Shown here: positions 1-7,549 of the stretch, one piece after another
How positions within the stretch are numbered: position 1 is the first letter of the stretch
Layout: every line of letters begins with the position of its first letter
Source of the DNA: UBA4582 sp013204195
GTDB taxonomy: Bacteria > Pseudomonadota > Gammaproteobacteria > Pseudomonadales > Azotimanducaceae
DNA length: 16,011 nt
Assembly: GCA_963925735.1 (NCBI GenBank)
Contig: CAWUUH010000041.1
Span: forward strand, 1 to 16,011
Reading direction: 5' to 3'
The notes under the pieces: generated by a model
What the model saw: the letters and a program-made list of their open reading frames with translations, nothing else
Databases searched by the model: none
What the model was told of the DNA's origin: nothing
Position numbers and translations under genes: made by a program

Positions 1-609
1 CAGATAGCTGAAGGTATCGGTGCCCAGAATGGCCATAGCGGCAGCGATGTCCATGAAAACCCGCTGGCCTTGTTGAGTTTGAGTTTGAATTAAAGCCGGT
101 GGCAGGCGCTCACCGCTGGCAAGAATCAGCCGTTGCCCTGCTTCAATCCCCAACTGCGTCGCCAAGGACTGGGGATACCAGGCCTGGTAATCCGGTTGAA
201 TCAGGGCCAGCCAGCTTGAGGCTCCAAAAGGGTTACTGTACCTGGCACTCGAACCGAGGCCATTGCCAACAGGTAACGCCAATAAGTCAGTGGCAATGAT
301 CGCAACCGAGCGTCCCTGGGCGTCGCGCACTTGAGTTTCGATTACCGGATAAAGCTGGTCAAACCCGGCTCGTCGCAAGCCAATATAGTCTGGCACCGCG
401 ATGCCCAAACCGTTGTCGCTGCGTATCCAGTAACGGGCCTCGGCGCCGAGTAATTGGTCGGCATCAGCGTAGCTGCTGCGGGCATGATCGTTAATGAGTT
501 GAACCGCCACCCACAGCGCGACCCCGCTGATAAGGCCTAATCCCATGGTCAGGGCTTGGCCCGGATGTCGGCGGTAATGGCTAATGAGGGTCACAAAGAC
601 CCACATCAT
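1..609 (-). CDS. ABC transporter permease, FtsX/MacB-like, partial (C-terminus outside window)
   Basis: This is the inner-membrane permease of an ABC exporter of the MacB/LolC/YbbP type; only about the first 203 residues are present and the frame runs off the left edge. The N-terminus shows a short basic stretch (SHYRRHPGQAL) followed by one hydrophobic segment (LTMGLGLISGVALWVAV). A long periplasmic region follows (QLINDHARSSYADADQLLGAEARYWI onward), as expected of the MacB_PCD domain; the FtsX-type membrane segments would lie beyond the window. The gene directly follows its ATPase on the same strand, so the two are presumably co-transcribed. The start is uncertain: ATG at 609 is used here, but an in-frame TTG at 630, one base after the ATPase stop, would add seven residues. 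Neither has a clear Shine-Dalgarno sequence. The substrate is unknown; lipoprotein, peptide or small-molecule export are all possible for the family. Confidence 0.8.
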   Translation of the reverse strand, partial: MMWVFVTLISHYRRHPGQALTMGLGLISGVALWVAVQLINDHARSSYADADQLLGAEARYWIRSDNGLGIAVPDYIGLRRAGFDQLYPVIETQVRDAQGRSVAIIATDLLALPVGNGLGSSARYSNPFGASSWLALIQPDYQAWYPQSLATQLGIEAGQRLILASGERLPPALIQTQTQQGQRVFMDIAAAMAILGTDTFSYL

Positions 610-631
610 TTGTTTGAATTGCCGCAGCAAC

Positions 632-1306
632 TCAGGTGTCTCGAGCGAGTACTGGAGTGATGCGACCTGCCTGCAACAGCCACTGACGATCCATATAGCT
701 TGCCATCGCGGGGCTGTGAGTCACCATCAACAGGCTGCTGCCGGTTTCTTTAAGGAGGTTGGTCAATAATTCCATCACGCTGTGGCTGGTAGCTTCATCG
801 AGATTGCCCGTGGGTTCGTCCGCAAGAATGAGGCGTGGCTGGTGCATCAGCACTCGGCCAATGGCGACCCGCTGCTGTTGGCCCCCCGATAGTTGATGAG
901 GCAGTCGCCCTAGCAGTGCGGCGAGTCCCAGCTTGTCAATCAGATGTTGTTGCAGCGTGGGGTTGAGCCTGTCTGCTAGCCGAGCCTGGAGCAGTAGGTT
1001 GTCGAGCACGCTGAGTGTTGGTACCAGATGATATTGCTGGAACACCAAGCTCAAGGTTTCGCGGCGCAGATGATTCCACTGGCCGTCGTTGAAGTCGCTG
1101 GCGCACTGATCATTAATCATGATCTGGCCGCTGTCGGGTTGGTCGAGTCCGGCCGCGAGGTGCAACAGGGTGCTCTTGCCACAACCGCTCTCGCCGAGCA
1201 GCGCTGCTGTTTGGCCCGCGGGCAGGTGCAAATCTGCCTGGCGCAGCACCTGGATATCGCCATCGGGCTGGTAATAGGTCTTGCTGATTGCAGAGAAGGT
1301 GAGCAT
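632..1306 (-). CDS. ABC transporter ATP-binding protein, LolD/MacB/YbbA-type
   Basis: Cytoplasmic ATPase of an exporter whose permease lies immediately downstream. All the ABC motifs are visible in order: Walker A GESGCGKST (residues 38-46), a Q-loop around FQQ (89-91), signature LSGGQQQR (139-146), Walker B LILADE (159-164), D-loop GNLD (167-170) and the switch histidine in VTHS (H197). Its length of 224 residues and the short loops are typical of the LolD/MacB/YbbA subgroup, which energises mechanotransmission-type exporters rather than nutrient uptake. No periplasmic binding protein is seen nearby. The start is ATG at 1306, with no strong Shine-Dalgarno sequence upstream. It diverges from the hydrolase pair across a gap of about 160 bp. 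The family call is firm; the transported substrate is not deducible. Confidence 0.93.
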   Translation of the reverse strand: MLTFSAISKTYYQPDGDIQVLRQADLHLPAGQTAALLGESGCGKSTLLHLAAGLDQPDSGQIMINDQCASDFNDGQWNHLRRETLSLVFQQYHLVPTLSVLDNLLLQARLADRLNPTLQQHLIDKLGLAALLGRLPHQLSGGQQQRVAIGRVLMHQPRLILADEPTGNLDEATSHSVMELLTNLLKETGSSLLMVTHSPAMASYMDRQWLLQAGRITPVLARDT

Positions 1307-1459
1307 GCCGGCACATTAACAGAACCGAGAGAAAAACGGCATCTGCTGGTTCGCCGTCGAGCAGAACGGGCAATTTCCCAGCCTGAATCTAAGCCTGAAA
1401 CCGAGTAGCAATTCAATGATCGGATCGCTATGCTCAAAGACCCCTTGAAAGCCGATTGT

Positions 1460-1463
1460 GGAG
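1460..1463 (+). promoter_or_regulatory. Ribosome binding site that decides the hydrolase start
   Basis: GGAG lies six bases before ATG 1470, which is good Shine-Dalgarno spacing. The earlier in-frame GTG at 1458 overlaps it and ATG at 1464 abuts it, so 1470 is the best supported start. Confidence 0.55.
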
Positions 1464-1469
1464 ATGCTT

Positions 1470-2216
1470 ATGCCCGCTGTATTCGTGCACGGAAACCCAG
1501 AAACTGCAGCCATTTGGGACCTGTTGATACCCGCCTTGGACCGTAAAGATGTGCTGACCTTAGCGCCCCCCGGCTTCGGCTCACCGCTACCGTCAGGCTT
1601 TAACGGCACCCGGTTGGCCTACCTCGAATGGCTGACCAAAGCACTTGAACAAATCGGTGAGCCCGTTGATTTAGTGGGTCACGATTGGGGCGGTGGTCAT
1701 GTGGCGGGGCTCGCGCTGACTCGCCCAGACCTTTTACGCTCTTGGGCCATAGATGTGGCTGGGATTCTCCATCCAGATTATCAATGGCACGATATGGCTC
1801 AGGTATGGCAGACACCGGGCGCTGGTGAGGCAGCAGTCGCCGGTATGATTGCTGCGCCGGTGGCTGATCGCATCGCGATGTTTGTGGCGGCGGGCATGAC
1901 AGCGGCGATCGCGACTCGGGTTGTGGCGGCCTTTAACCAAGATATGGCGCACTGCATTCTGGCGCTATACCGCGACGCCGCGCAACCGGCGTTGAGTGAG
2001 CTGGGGGCAGATCTTACGTCAATGGAGTCTCGGCCTGGGTTGGTGATTATTGCCGAGAATGACGACTATGTTGGTACTGACGCCATGCATCGAGAAGTCG
2101 CTAACCGAGCTGGGGCGCAGGTGAGCGTACTGCCAGGAGTCGGTCACTGGTGGATGGTGCAGAATCCAACTGCCGGTGCCGCCATGTTAACGCGGTTCTG
2201 GGCGTCGGTGGATTAG
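1470..2216 (+). CDS. Alpha/beta hydrolase with Asp nucleophile (haloalkane dehalogenase/epoxide hydrolase-like)
   Basis: A 248-residue alpha/beta hydrolase that begins almost directly at the oxyanion-hole motif HGNP (H7-P10). The nucleophile elbow reads VGHDWGG, placing Asp72 where serine hydrolases have Ser and giving the adjacent Trp73. The likely acid is D198 in AENDDYVG and the base is H226 in GVGHWW. An Asp nucleophile followed by Trp is typical of haloalkane dehalogenases and epoxide hydrolases. The Asn in HGNP matches the halide-stabilising Asn of some dehalogenases, whereas epoxide hydrolases more often have an aromatic residue there. The protein is shorter than classical dehalogenases (about 295 residues), with a reduced cap and no N-terminal extension. 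The start is ATG 1470, chosen from the GGAG spacing; GTG 1458 is possible. It lies 34 bp upstream of a second hydrolase and is probably co-transcribed with it. Substrate unknown. Confidence 0.85.
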   Translation: MPAVFVHGNPETAAIWDLLIPALDRKDVLTLAPPGFGSPLPSGFNGTRLAYLEWLTKALEQIGEPVDLVGHDWGGGHVAGLALTRPDLLRSWAIDVAGILHPDYQWHDMAQVWQTPGAGEAAVAGMIAAPVADRIAMFVAAGMTAAIATRVVAAFNQDMAHCILALYRDAAQPALSELGADLTSMESRPGLVIIAENDDYVGTDAMHREVANRAGAQVSVLPGVGHWWMVQNPTAGAAMLTRFWASVD

Positions 2217-2237
2217 CCTGATCAATAATCAATTAAC

Positions 2238-2242
2238 AGGAG
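2238..2242 (+). promoter_or_regulatory. Ribosome binding site supporting a TTG start
   Basis: AGGAG lies eight bases upstream of TTG 2251. It is the only good Shine-Dalgarno sequence near the 5' end of the second hydrolase and supports initiation at TTG. Confidence 0.6.
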
Positions 2243-2250
2243 CCACTGAC

Positions 2251-3246
2251 TTGTCGGTTAAAACTTTTCTTATACCCAGTTTTAAGACCCAACAGGGCGC
2301 AACGCTGGATCTACAGTTAACCTACGTCACCCGTGGCCAGTTGTCGGCGGCGAGGGACAATGTCGTGCTCGTGTTAACGTCTTACGGCGCGCAACACGGC
2401 AGTGATGGCGCGCTGGTTGCCGACAACCAGCTGGTCGATATGTCCACGAAATTCGTGATAGTCATCAATATGTTCGGTAATGGTTTGTCTTCATCGCCGA
2501 GTAATACGCCGTCGCCTTTCGACGGACCGCGGTTCCCTGTTTTGACAATTCACGACAATGTGGCTTGCCAGACATTGCTTATCAGGCACCTGGGTATCGA
2601 GTGTATACAGCTGGTAATGGGTTTTTCCATGGGCGGCTTGCAGGCGTTTGAATGGGCGAGTCAGAATCCCGATAGGGTGGATGCCGTTCTGCCTATCTGC
2701 TCGGCGGCGAGAGTGTCTCGGCATAACGGGGTGTTTCTCGGTGGCGCCAAGGCAGCGTTGGAGGCGGACTGTGCGTTCGCGGATGGCGATTACACTCAAC
2801 CGCCGGTCAAAGGTTTATTGGCTTTTGGCCGGGTTTACGCCGGCTGGGTGTTTTCTCAAACGTTCTTTCGAGAAGCACGCTATCAGGCGTTGGGCCTGGC
2901 TTCTGTCGAAGCGGTGGTAGAATTTTTGCAGGCCTTTTTTATGCGCCGAGATGCCAACGATCTGTTGGCTATGTTACAAACCTGGCAGCTGGCAGACATC
3001 AGCGCCAATGAGGCTTATGGGCGCAATTTCGAGGCAGCCCTGAAGGCGATCAAGGCCAGGGTGATCTTGCTGCCTTGCGAGTCCGATCTGTACTTTACGG
3101 TTGCTGATAGTGCCCTAGAATTGACCCATCTGAGAAATGCAGAACTCAGGCCGATAGTATCGCAGATGGGTCACTTTGCGGGAGGTGGTATGGACCCAGT
3201 GGGTAAGCTCAGCATCGATCAGGCCGTGGCTGATTTGGTGGGTTAG
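2251..3246 (+). CDS. Homoserine O-acetyltransferase (MetX)-like alpha/beta hydrolase
   Basis: A 331-residue protein of the MetX-related branch of alpha/beta hydrolases. Visible features are an N-terminal strand region containing the YVTRGQLSAARDNVVLVLTS block, a segment INMFGNGLSSSPSNTPSPFDGPRFP resembling the substrate loop of the family, and the elbow MGFSMGG with nucleophile Ser126. The likely acid is Asp279 (CESDLYF) and the base is His308 in MGHFAGG. True homoserine acetyltransferases usually have GGSMGG at the elbow and are somewhat longer. Together with the hydrolase partner and the lack of methionine genes nearby, this suggests a hydrolase or acyltransferase of the superfamily rather than a methionine enzyme. 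The start is TTG with AGGAG eight bases upstream. It follows the first hydrolase by 34 bp, probably in one operon, and ends before a hairpin at 3284-3320. Confidence 0.85.
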   Translation: MSVKTFLIPSFKTQQGATLDLQLTYVTRGQLSAARDNVVLVLTSYGAQHGSDGALVADNQLVDMSTKFVIVINMFGNGLSSSPSNTPSPFDGPRFPVLTIHDNVACQTLLIRHLGIECIQLVMGFSMGGLQAFEWASQNPDRVDAVLPICSAARVSRHNGVFLGGAKAALEADCAFADGDYTQPPVKGLLAFGRVYAGWVFSQTFFREARYQALGLASVEAVVEFLQAFFMRRDANDLLAMLQTWQLADISANEAYGRNFEAALKAIKARVILLPCESDLYFTVADSALELTHLRNAELRPIVSQMGHFAGGGMDPVGKLSIDQAVADLVG

Positions 3247-3283
3247 TGTAACAGGGTCTTGAGGCGTGCCTAGGATTGAAGTC

Positions 3284-3320
3284 GCCGGTCAGTATTTCGC
3301 AGCGCGAACAACTGACCGGC
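3284..3320. terminator. Long hairpin between convergent genes, probable bidirectional terminator
   Basis: GCCGGTCAGT (3284-3293) and ACTGACCGGC (3311-3320) form a perfect 10-bp inverted repeat. The loop holds a second stem, TTCGC/GCGAA (3296-3300 and 3304-3308), separated from the outer stem by a 2x2 mismatch. It lies between the ends of a plus-strand gene (3246) and a minus-strand gene (3333), where a shared terminator is expected. The flanking pyrimidine tracts (CTTCTT on the right) are weak, so factor-independent termination is likely but not certain. Confidence 0.6.
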
Positions 3321-3332
3321 CTTCTTCACGGT

Positions 3333-4898
3333 CTAGTCAAGACTGTCTTCCGCAATGAAGTAGCGTGGATCCTCGATGACGTTGACTTCTACCAGGTTGC
3401 CCGCCTTGCGCAGCAATGACCGGCACTCGGCGTTCAGGTGCACCAGGTGGAGAGTTTTACCGGCATTCAAGTAACGTTCAGCGAGGGTATCGATGGCCTC
3501 CAATCCAGAGTGATCACAGACTCTGGACTCAGCAAAGTCCACGACCACGTCGTCGAGTGATCGAGTGGGATCAAACTGCTCAAGAAATGAAGTGACGGAA
3601 CCGAAGAACAAGGGGCCGCTGACAGCGTACACAGTGGAATCTTTATGGTCATCTCGGGTTTCCACGTTAATGTGTTTAGCGTGTTCCCAGGCGAATACTA
3701 GGGCCGAGACGATAACGCCGGCAATGACCGCGAGCGCAAGGTCGGTGGCCACTGTCACAGTGGATACCAGAATCAATATCAAGGCATCGCTGCGGGGTAC
3801 CTTGCCGAGAATACGAAAGCTACTCCACTCAAAAGTTCCGATCACCACGATAAACATCACGCCGATGAGTGCCGCCAGCGGAATTTGCTCGATCATTGGA
3901 GAGGCAAACAGGATAAACGCGAGAAGAAATAGCGCTGCAGAAATCCCCGACAGGCGGCCTCGGCCGCCGGAATTGACGTTGATCATGCTCTGACCGATCA
4001 TCGCGCAGCCTCCCATGCCACCAAACAGGCCCGTGACCGTATTGGCGATACCCTGACCCACACACTCTTTATTGCCGCGACCGCGGGTCTCTGTGATCTC
4101 GTCCACAAGACGTAAGGTCAGCAGTGATTCGATCAAACCGATGGCGGCCAGAATGACTGCATAGGGAAAGATGATCGTCAGCGTTTCAAAGTTCATGGGC
4201 ACCGTGGGAATATGAAACGTCGGTAAGCCCCCAGCTATGGAGGCCACATCGCCCACCACTCGGGTATCGAGGTTTAAACCGATCACCAGCAGACTCACGA
4301 CGACAATGGCCGCCAGCGAAGAGGGAATTGCGGTGGTGAATTTAGGTAGGAAATGAATGATAGCCATGGTCACGACCACCAAGCCCACTAACATATAGAG
4401 TTGATCGCCGGTCATCCAGGCAACATCGACAATGGAGCCCTGCATGAAAGTACCGGTCAGCCAACCGGGTTCGCCGGGTTCGCCAAATTGGCTTAACTGC
4501 GCCAGAAAAATCACGATAGCCAGGCCATTAACGAAGCCGAGCATTACCGGATAGGGCACCATTCGAATAAATTTACCCAAACGCAAGGCGCCAGCGGTGA
4601 TCTGTAAGATCCCCATTAGCACAACGGTTGCGAATAGATATTCGACGCCGTGATCTGCTACCAGGGCCACCATGACGACGGCCAGTGCGCCGGTGGCACC
4701 GGAAATCATGCCTGGCCGGCCGCCGATGCAAGCGGTGATCAAGCCGACCATAAACGCCGCATAAAGACCGACTAAGGGATCAACCCCCGCGACGAAGGCA
4801 AAGGCTATCGCCTCAGGAACCAGCGCGAGTGCGACGGTTAAGCCAGATAAAATGTCGTTCTTAGCGGTGGTCACGCGGGCAGGCTGGATCTCAAACAT
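3333..4898 (-). CDS. SulP/SLC26 family inorganic anion transporter with STAS domain
   Basis: Inner-membrane anion transporter or channel of 521 residues; family members carry sulfate, bicarbonate or dicarboxylates, often with H+ or Na+. The N-terminus has the SulP start DILSGLTVALALVPEAIAFAFVAGVDPLVGLYAAF, followed by PGMISGATGALAVVMVALV and a run of about ten or more hydrophobic segments up to roughly residue 395. The soluble C-terminus is a STAS domain (about 410-510) with the characteristic CDHSGLEAI segment, where Ser464 occupies the position phosphorylated in anti-sigma-factor antagonists. Glycine-rich GLFGGMGGCAMIGQSMINVNSGGRGRLSG is also family-typical. It stands alone, convergent with the hydrolase pair. 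The start is ATG 4898, with GAGA about eight bases upstream. No carbonic anhydrase or sulfur assimilation gene is adjacent, so the anion cannot be assigned. Confidence 0.93.
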   Translation of the reverse strand: MFEIQPARVTTAKNDILSGLTVALALVPEAIAFAFVAGVDPLVGLYAAFMVGLITACIGGRPGMISGATGALAVVMVALVADHGVEYLFATVVLMGILQITAGALRLGKFIRMVPYPVMLGFVNGLAIVIFLAQLSQFGEPGEPGWLTGTFMQGSIVDVAWMTGDQLYMLVGLVVVTMAIIHFLPKFTTAIPSSLAAIVVVSLLVIGLNLDTRVVGDVASIAGGLPTFHIPTVPMNFETLTIIFPYAVILAAIGLIESLLTLRLVDEITETRGRGNKECVGQGIANTVTGLFGGMGGCAMIGQSMINVNSGGRGRLSGISAALFLLAFILFASPMIEQIPLAALIGVMFIVVIGTFEWSSFRILGKVPRSDALILILVSTVTVATDLALAVIAGVIVSALVFAWEHAKHINVETRDDHKDSTVYAVSGPLFFGSVTSFLEQFDPTRSLDDVVVDFAESRVCDHSGLEAIDTLAERYLNAGKTLHLVHLNAECRSLLRKAGNLVEVNVIEDPRYFIAEDSLD

Positions 4899-4928
4899 GC
4901 AATGATCTCAATGTTTCTGAAAAGAATA

Positions 4929-4978
4929 GGGCAAGTGCCCAATGCCGCGGTTGTCAGGAACGCAGTCTGTCAGGACAG
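4929..4978. promoter_or_regulatory. Two short perfect dyads upstream of the SulP gene
   Basis: GGGCAAGTGCCC (4929-4940) and CTGTCAGGACAG (4967-4978) are both perfect 12-bp dyads with 5-bp arms and a central AG, their centres 38 bp apart. The 8-mer TGTCAGGA also occurs twice (4952-4959 and 4968-4975). They lie 31-80 bp upstream of the minus-strand ATG at 4898, where a promoter or operator belongs. I could not find a convincing -35/-10 pair here. The rest of the 248-bp gap holds only the tandem repeat at its right end. Confidence 0.25.
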
Positions 4979-5120
4979 TCGATTAATTGCTGCGTCTGGT
5001 CGCGAGATCCGTTCAGCCAGGGTGGGCGTTGTTGCGGTGGTACGACCAGATGGTGGGCGGGAGTTTACGTTATGCGGCGTTGCGACACAAATTCCACTCT
5101 CAGGTGCGCCACGGGGCTAG

Positions 5121-5160
5121 GTTGGGCTATGTTGGGTTATGTTGGGCTATGTCGCGATAT
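5121..5160. repeat. 10-bp tandem repeat at the 3' end of the dioxygenase gene
   Basis: GTTGGGCTAT, GTTGGGTTAT and GTTGGGCTAT follow each other exactly (5121-5150). A degraded fourth unit, GTCGCGATAT, matches at 7 of 10 positions (5151-5160), and a weaker unit precedes the array. The TAG stop of the minus-strand dioxygenase gene (5147-5149) falls inside the array, so the repeat spans the gene end. Confidence 0.75.
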
Positions 5161-6181
5161 AGGGTGCAACGTCAAAGCCGAACATGCCGTAGCGTGCGTC
5201 CACGGCTGCCAAGGTTTCCGAACACCAATAGTCGGATCCTGGCGCTGGAAAACCCAGCACCGTGCGCTGCTCGACCGTTGCCCCAGCAATCAACCGTTCC
5301 AGAAACTTGTCGTCTCGATAGGCCTGCCATGCCCAGCCAGTATGTAGCGTGCTGATCCACTCGCTGGCTGCTTTGCGGTAGGTTAGGTTGTGGGCAAGTC
5401 GCCGCGCGCCAGGCGCCAGCGGCGTGCCGCGGTGCCAAGTATCATGCCGGTACAACAAGAGATTACCGCGGCGATACAATGTGCGTACTTCCCGTTCGTA
5501 CAGCAACTGGCGAAAACCTGCTGAGGCGGGACGCTGGCTGGCAAAATACGTCTCTGCGGCTTCACGATTGTTGATATACCGCAGGTCACCGATGCCCGGC
5601 GAGTCGATAATCGGCCACCGATAAGCCGGATCGTTCGCGCCTGTGCGCGGCACTACCGCCGTACCACCGAGTTCATCCTCGGCGTCGCTCAGGTATAGGA
5701 TCATCTCCACAGCCTCTGGCCGTTGCCAGGGGGGTGGGTGAACCAGCGAGTGGTTCGGATAGTCCACGTGAATACGCTGGTCAGCGTTATCCTGAAGTCC
5801 AGGGGGCGCGGGTTGATTAGCGTCACGACCGTACTTAGGCCAAAGGTCCGATTGGCTTAACCGCAATGTATCAACCGCCACCCCCAGCAAGTCGCTCACG
5901 GCTTGTAATAACTGCGGGTGTAGGGTGACTTGGTTGAATACATTGATTTTGGCGGGAAAGTTCAAGGCGCCGGCACTGCCAAAATCGGTGAAGTCAGCGG
6001 CTGCGGCGCTACCAGCTGCTGGATAGTGCGCGCCAGCTGCCTCGGCCAATTCATCCACCATCGTTTCGGGCAGTAGGCCGCTGACAAAAGCATAGCCTGA
6101 GTCTCGCCACTGTTGTACTTGGGCGTCCGTCAGGCGCTGGTCATTCGTGACAGGTTGGGCGGTAACGGTTTTTGGCGGCAT
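5147..6181 (-). CDS. Phytanoyl-CoA dioxygenase (PhyH) family Fe(II)/2-oxoglutarate oxygenase
   Basis: A cytosolic non-haem iron oxygenase of 344 residues that would hydroxylate an unactivated C-H bond, using 2-oxoglutarate and O2. The facial triad is readable: HVD at H138-D140 and the distal His250 in TWHRGTPLAPGARR, followed by Arg260/261 as candidate 2-oxoglutarate carboxylate binder. The N-terminus (LTDAQVQQWRDSGYAFVSGLLPETMVDEL) is the usual PhyH opening in which a residue stretch introduces the double-stranded beta-helix. The start is ATG 6181, 23 bp after the M20 gene stop, so the two genes are very probably one transcript. Its stop lies in a 10-bp tandem repeat. PhyH-family members act on acyl-CoAs, ectoine, halogenation substrates and many natural products, so the substrate is open. 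A CoA-linked or lipid-like acid is suggested only by the divergent acyl-CoA ligase. Confidence 0.85.
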   Translation of the reverse strand: MPPKTVTAQPVTNDQRLTDAQVQQWRDSGYAFVSGLLPETMVDELAEAAGAHYPAAGSAAAADFTDFGSAGALNFPAKINVFNQVTLHPQLLQAVSDLLGVAVDTLRLSQSDLWPKYGRDANQPAPPGLQDNADQRIHVDYPNHSLVHPPPWQRPEAVEMILYLSDAEDELGGTAVVPRTGANDPAYRWPIIDSPGIGDLRYINNREAAETYFASQRPASAGFRQLLYEREVRTLYRRGNLLLYRHDTWHRGTPLAPGARRLAHNLTYRKAASEWISTLHTGWAWQAYRDDKFLERLIAGATVEQRTVLGFPAPGSDYWCSETLAAVDARYGMFGFDVAPYIAT

Positions 6182-6204
6182 TGGCGGCTCCGAATCGTTC
6201 GGTG

Positions 6205-7503
6205 TCAGGACACCGTTTCGTCAATTTTCTCGAGACCACACCACATGGCGATAAAGACGGCGATGGTGGCAGTGATCCGTTCGATGGAAGCGATGCTAAC
6301 CCGCTCGTCAAAACCGTGGATATTATCGGACCAAGGGCCATAAACCAGGCAAGGTGTGTCATCGTAAAGGGCGAATACGCGCGCGTCGAGATAGGCCAAG
6401 GAAGTCATGGATTGCAGTTCCTGTTGAAAGACCGAGCGGTGAGCCAGGGTTAAGGTTTGTTCCGCGGCGCTGCCTTCCTCCAGCTCATAGCCTTGAGCCA
6501 TAAAACCGTTGAACTCGACTTCTGGCGGATTGTTGGAAAGGAACGGGTGGCTACCAGCGGCCTGGCGGATAAAGTCTTCAATCTCGCGGGCGCCCTGTCT
6601 AGCATCCTCGCCGGGATACAGTGCCGTGCGGACTTCAAAGGTGCACCAGGCTGGCACGGACGAAGCCCAGTCGCCACCGCTGATTTTGCCGACGTTGACG
6701 TTGATGGGCTTCTCGAGCTCAGCGAAGTGGGGGAAATTGACCTTCAGATCATTGCGTCCCTGCTCGAAGTCTTTGAGCTGGTTGATCAAGTACATCGCCG
6801 CATCAATGGCATTGGCTCCACTGCTGGCTTCAGCGACGTGGACCGGTCGCCCGCGAACGTGGACCTTGAACCAGATGACGCCCACGTTGGCCCTGACCAG
6901 AGTGTTGTTCATGGGTTCGGGAATGATGGCGGCATCGGCGCGGTAGCCCCGTATTAGCGCGGAAAGCGCGCCATTGCCGGTACATTCTTCCTCGGTGACG
7001 GATTGCACATAAACTGTGGCGGCGGGCTGATAGCCTAATTGCCGCAAGGCATCCAGGGCGAAAATATTGGCGGCGATGCCGGCCTTCATATCGCCGCTGC
7101 CACGACCATACAGCCAGTCTCCATCAATGTGCGGCTCAAATGGGGGGCGGGCCCACATATCCAAAGGCCCGACCGGCACCACATCAATGTGACCATTGAG
7201 GATCAATGATTGTCCCGTTTCCTGCTTGGGGCGGTGGGTACCGACTACGTTGATGGCATTGCTGTAGTCCACATCTACGGGGGAAAATCCCGGGTGAGAC
7301 TCGATGGCTGAAACATCGATCTGCCAGCGGTCCATGGTTAAACCGCGAGATTGCAGCGCCTTGAACAAAAAATCCTGGGCGGTGTGTTCCTGCCCACGGA
7401 CCGAAGGATGGCGCACCAGGTCCTGAGTAAAAGCCAGCTGATTCGCCATATTGGCTTTTACAGCCTGAATAATATCTTGTTCGATTTTAGTGTCTAAAGA
7501 CAT
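6205..7503 (-). CDS. M20 family metallopeptidase, ArgE/DapE-type deacylase
   Basis: A 432-residue di-zinc hydrolase that would cleave an amide (N-acyl amino acid, succinyl or peptide-like bond) in the cytoplasm. The M20 signatures are present in order: metal ligand H105 with catalytic D107 in NGHIDVVPVG, bridging D138 in GRGSGDMKAG, the general-base/ligand glutamates in TEEE (171-173), a further acidic ligand in IPEP, and the C-terminal His in NIHGFDERV. The central part (FKVHVRGRPVHVAEASSGANAIDAAMYL) is the lid/dimerisation domain typical of the family. Length is normal and no signal peptide is seen. It is the first gene of a two-gene unit with the PhyH-like oxygenase and diverges from an acyl-CoA ligase. 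The start is ATG 7503 with only a weak Shine-Dalgarno sequence. No arginine or lysine biosynthesis genes are adjacent, so a catabolic role is more likely than ArgE or DapE proper. Confidence 0.9.
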   Translation of the reverse strand: MSLDTKIEQDIIQAVKANMANQLAFTQDLVRHPSVRGQEHTAQDFLFKALQSRGLTMDRWQIDVSAIESHPGFSPVDVDYSNAINVVGTHRPKQETGQSLILNGHIDVVPVGPLDMWARPPFEPHIDGDWLYGRGSGDMKAGIAANIFALDALRQLGYQPAATVYVQSVTEEECTGNGALSALIRGYRADAAIIPEPMNNTLVRANVGVIWFKVHVRGRPVHVAEASSGANAIDAAMYLINQLKDFEQGRNDLKVNFPHFAELEKPINVNVGKISGGDWASSVPAWCTFEVRTALYPGEDARQGAREIEDFIRQAAGSHPFLSNNPPEVEFNGFMAQGYELEEGSAAEQTLTLAHRSVFQQELQSMTSLAYLDARVFALYDDTPCLVYGPWSDNIHGFDERVSIASIERITATIAVFIAMWCGLEKIDETVS

Positions 7504-7549
7504 GTTTTTACTCTGTCAAAAAAGTGATCTGTCTGCATGCTATCAGCTG

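Noticed and set aside
1028..1408. 126-codon plus-strand open frame
   Set aside because: It is antisense to the ABC ATPase, including the region encoding its Walker A motif, and its composition is that of a shadow frame.
3565..3993. 142-codon plus-strand open frame
   Set aside because: It is antisense to the SulP transporter, whose STAS and membrane segments are continuous across it.
5121..5160. CRISPR-like or attachment-site repeat
   Set aside because: Units are only 10 bp with no spacers, and there is no cas gene, integrase or tRNA nearby.
4902..5355. Overlapping plus-strand open frames between the SulP and dioxygenase genes
   Set aside because: They run into the antisense of the dioxygenase, cross the 10-bp tandem repeat, lack ribosome binding sites and have low-quality Cys/Arg-rich translations.
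6457..6957. 166-codon plus-strand open frame
   Set aside because: It lies wholly antisense within the M20 gene, whose catalytic motifs are intact; it is a shadow of GC-biased codon use.
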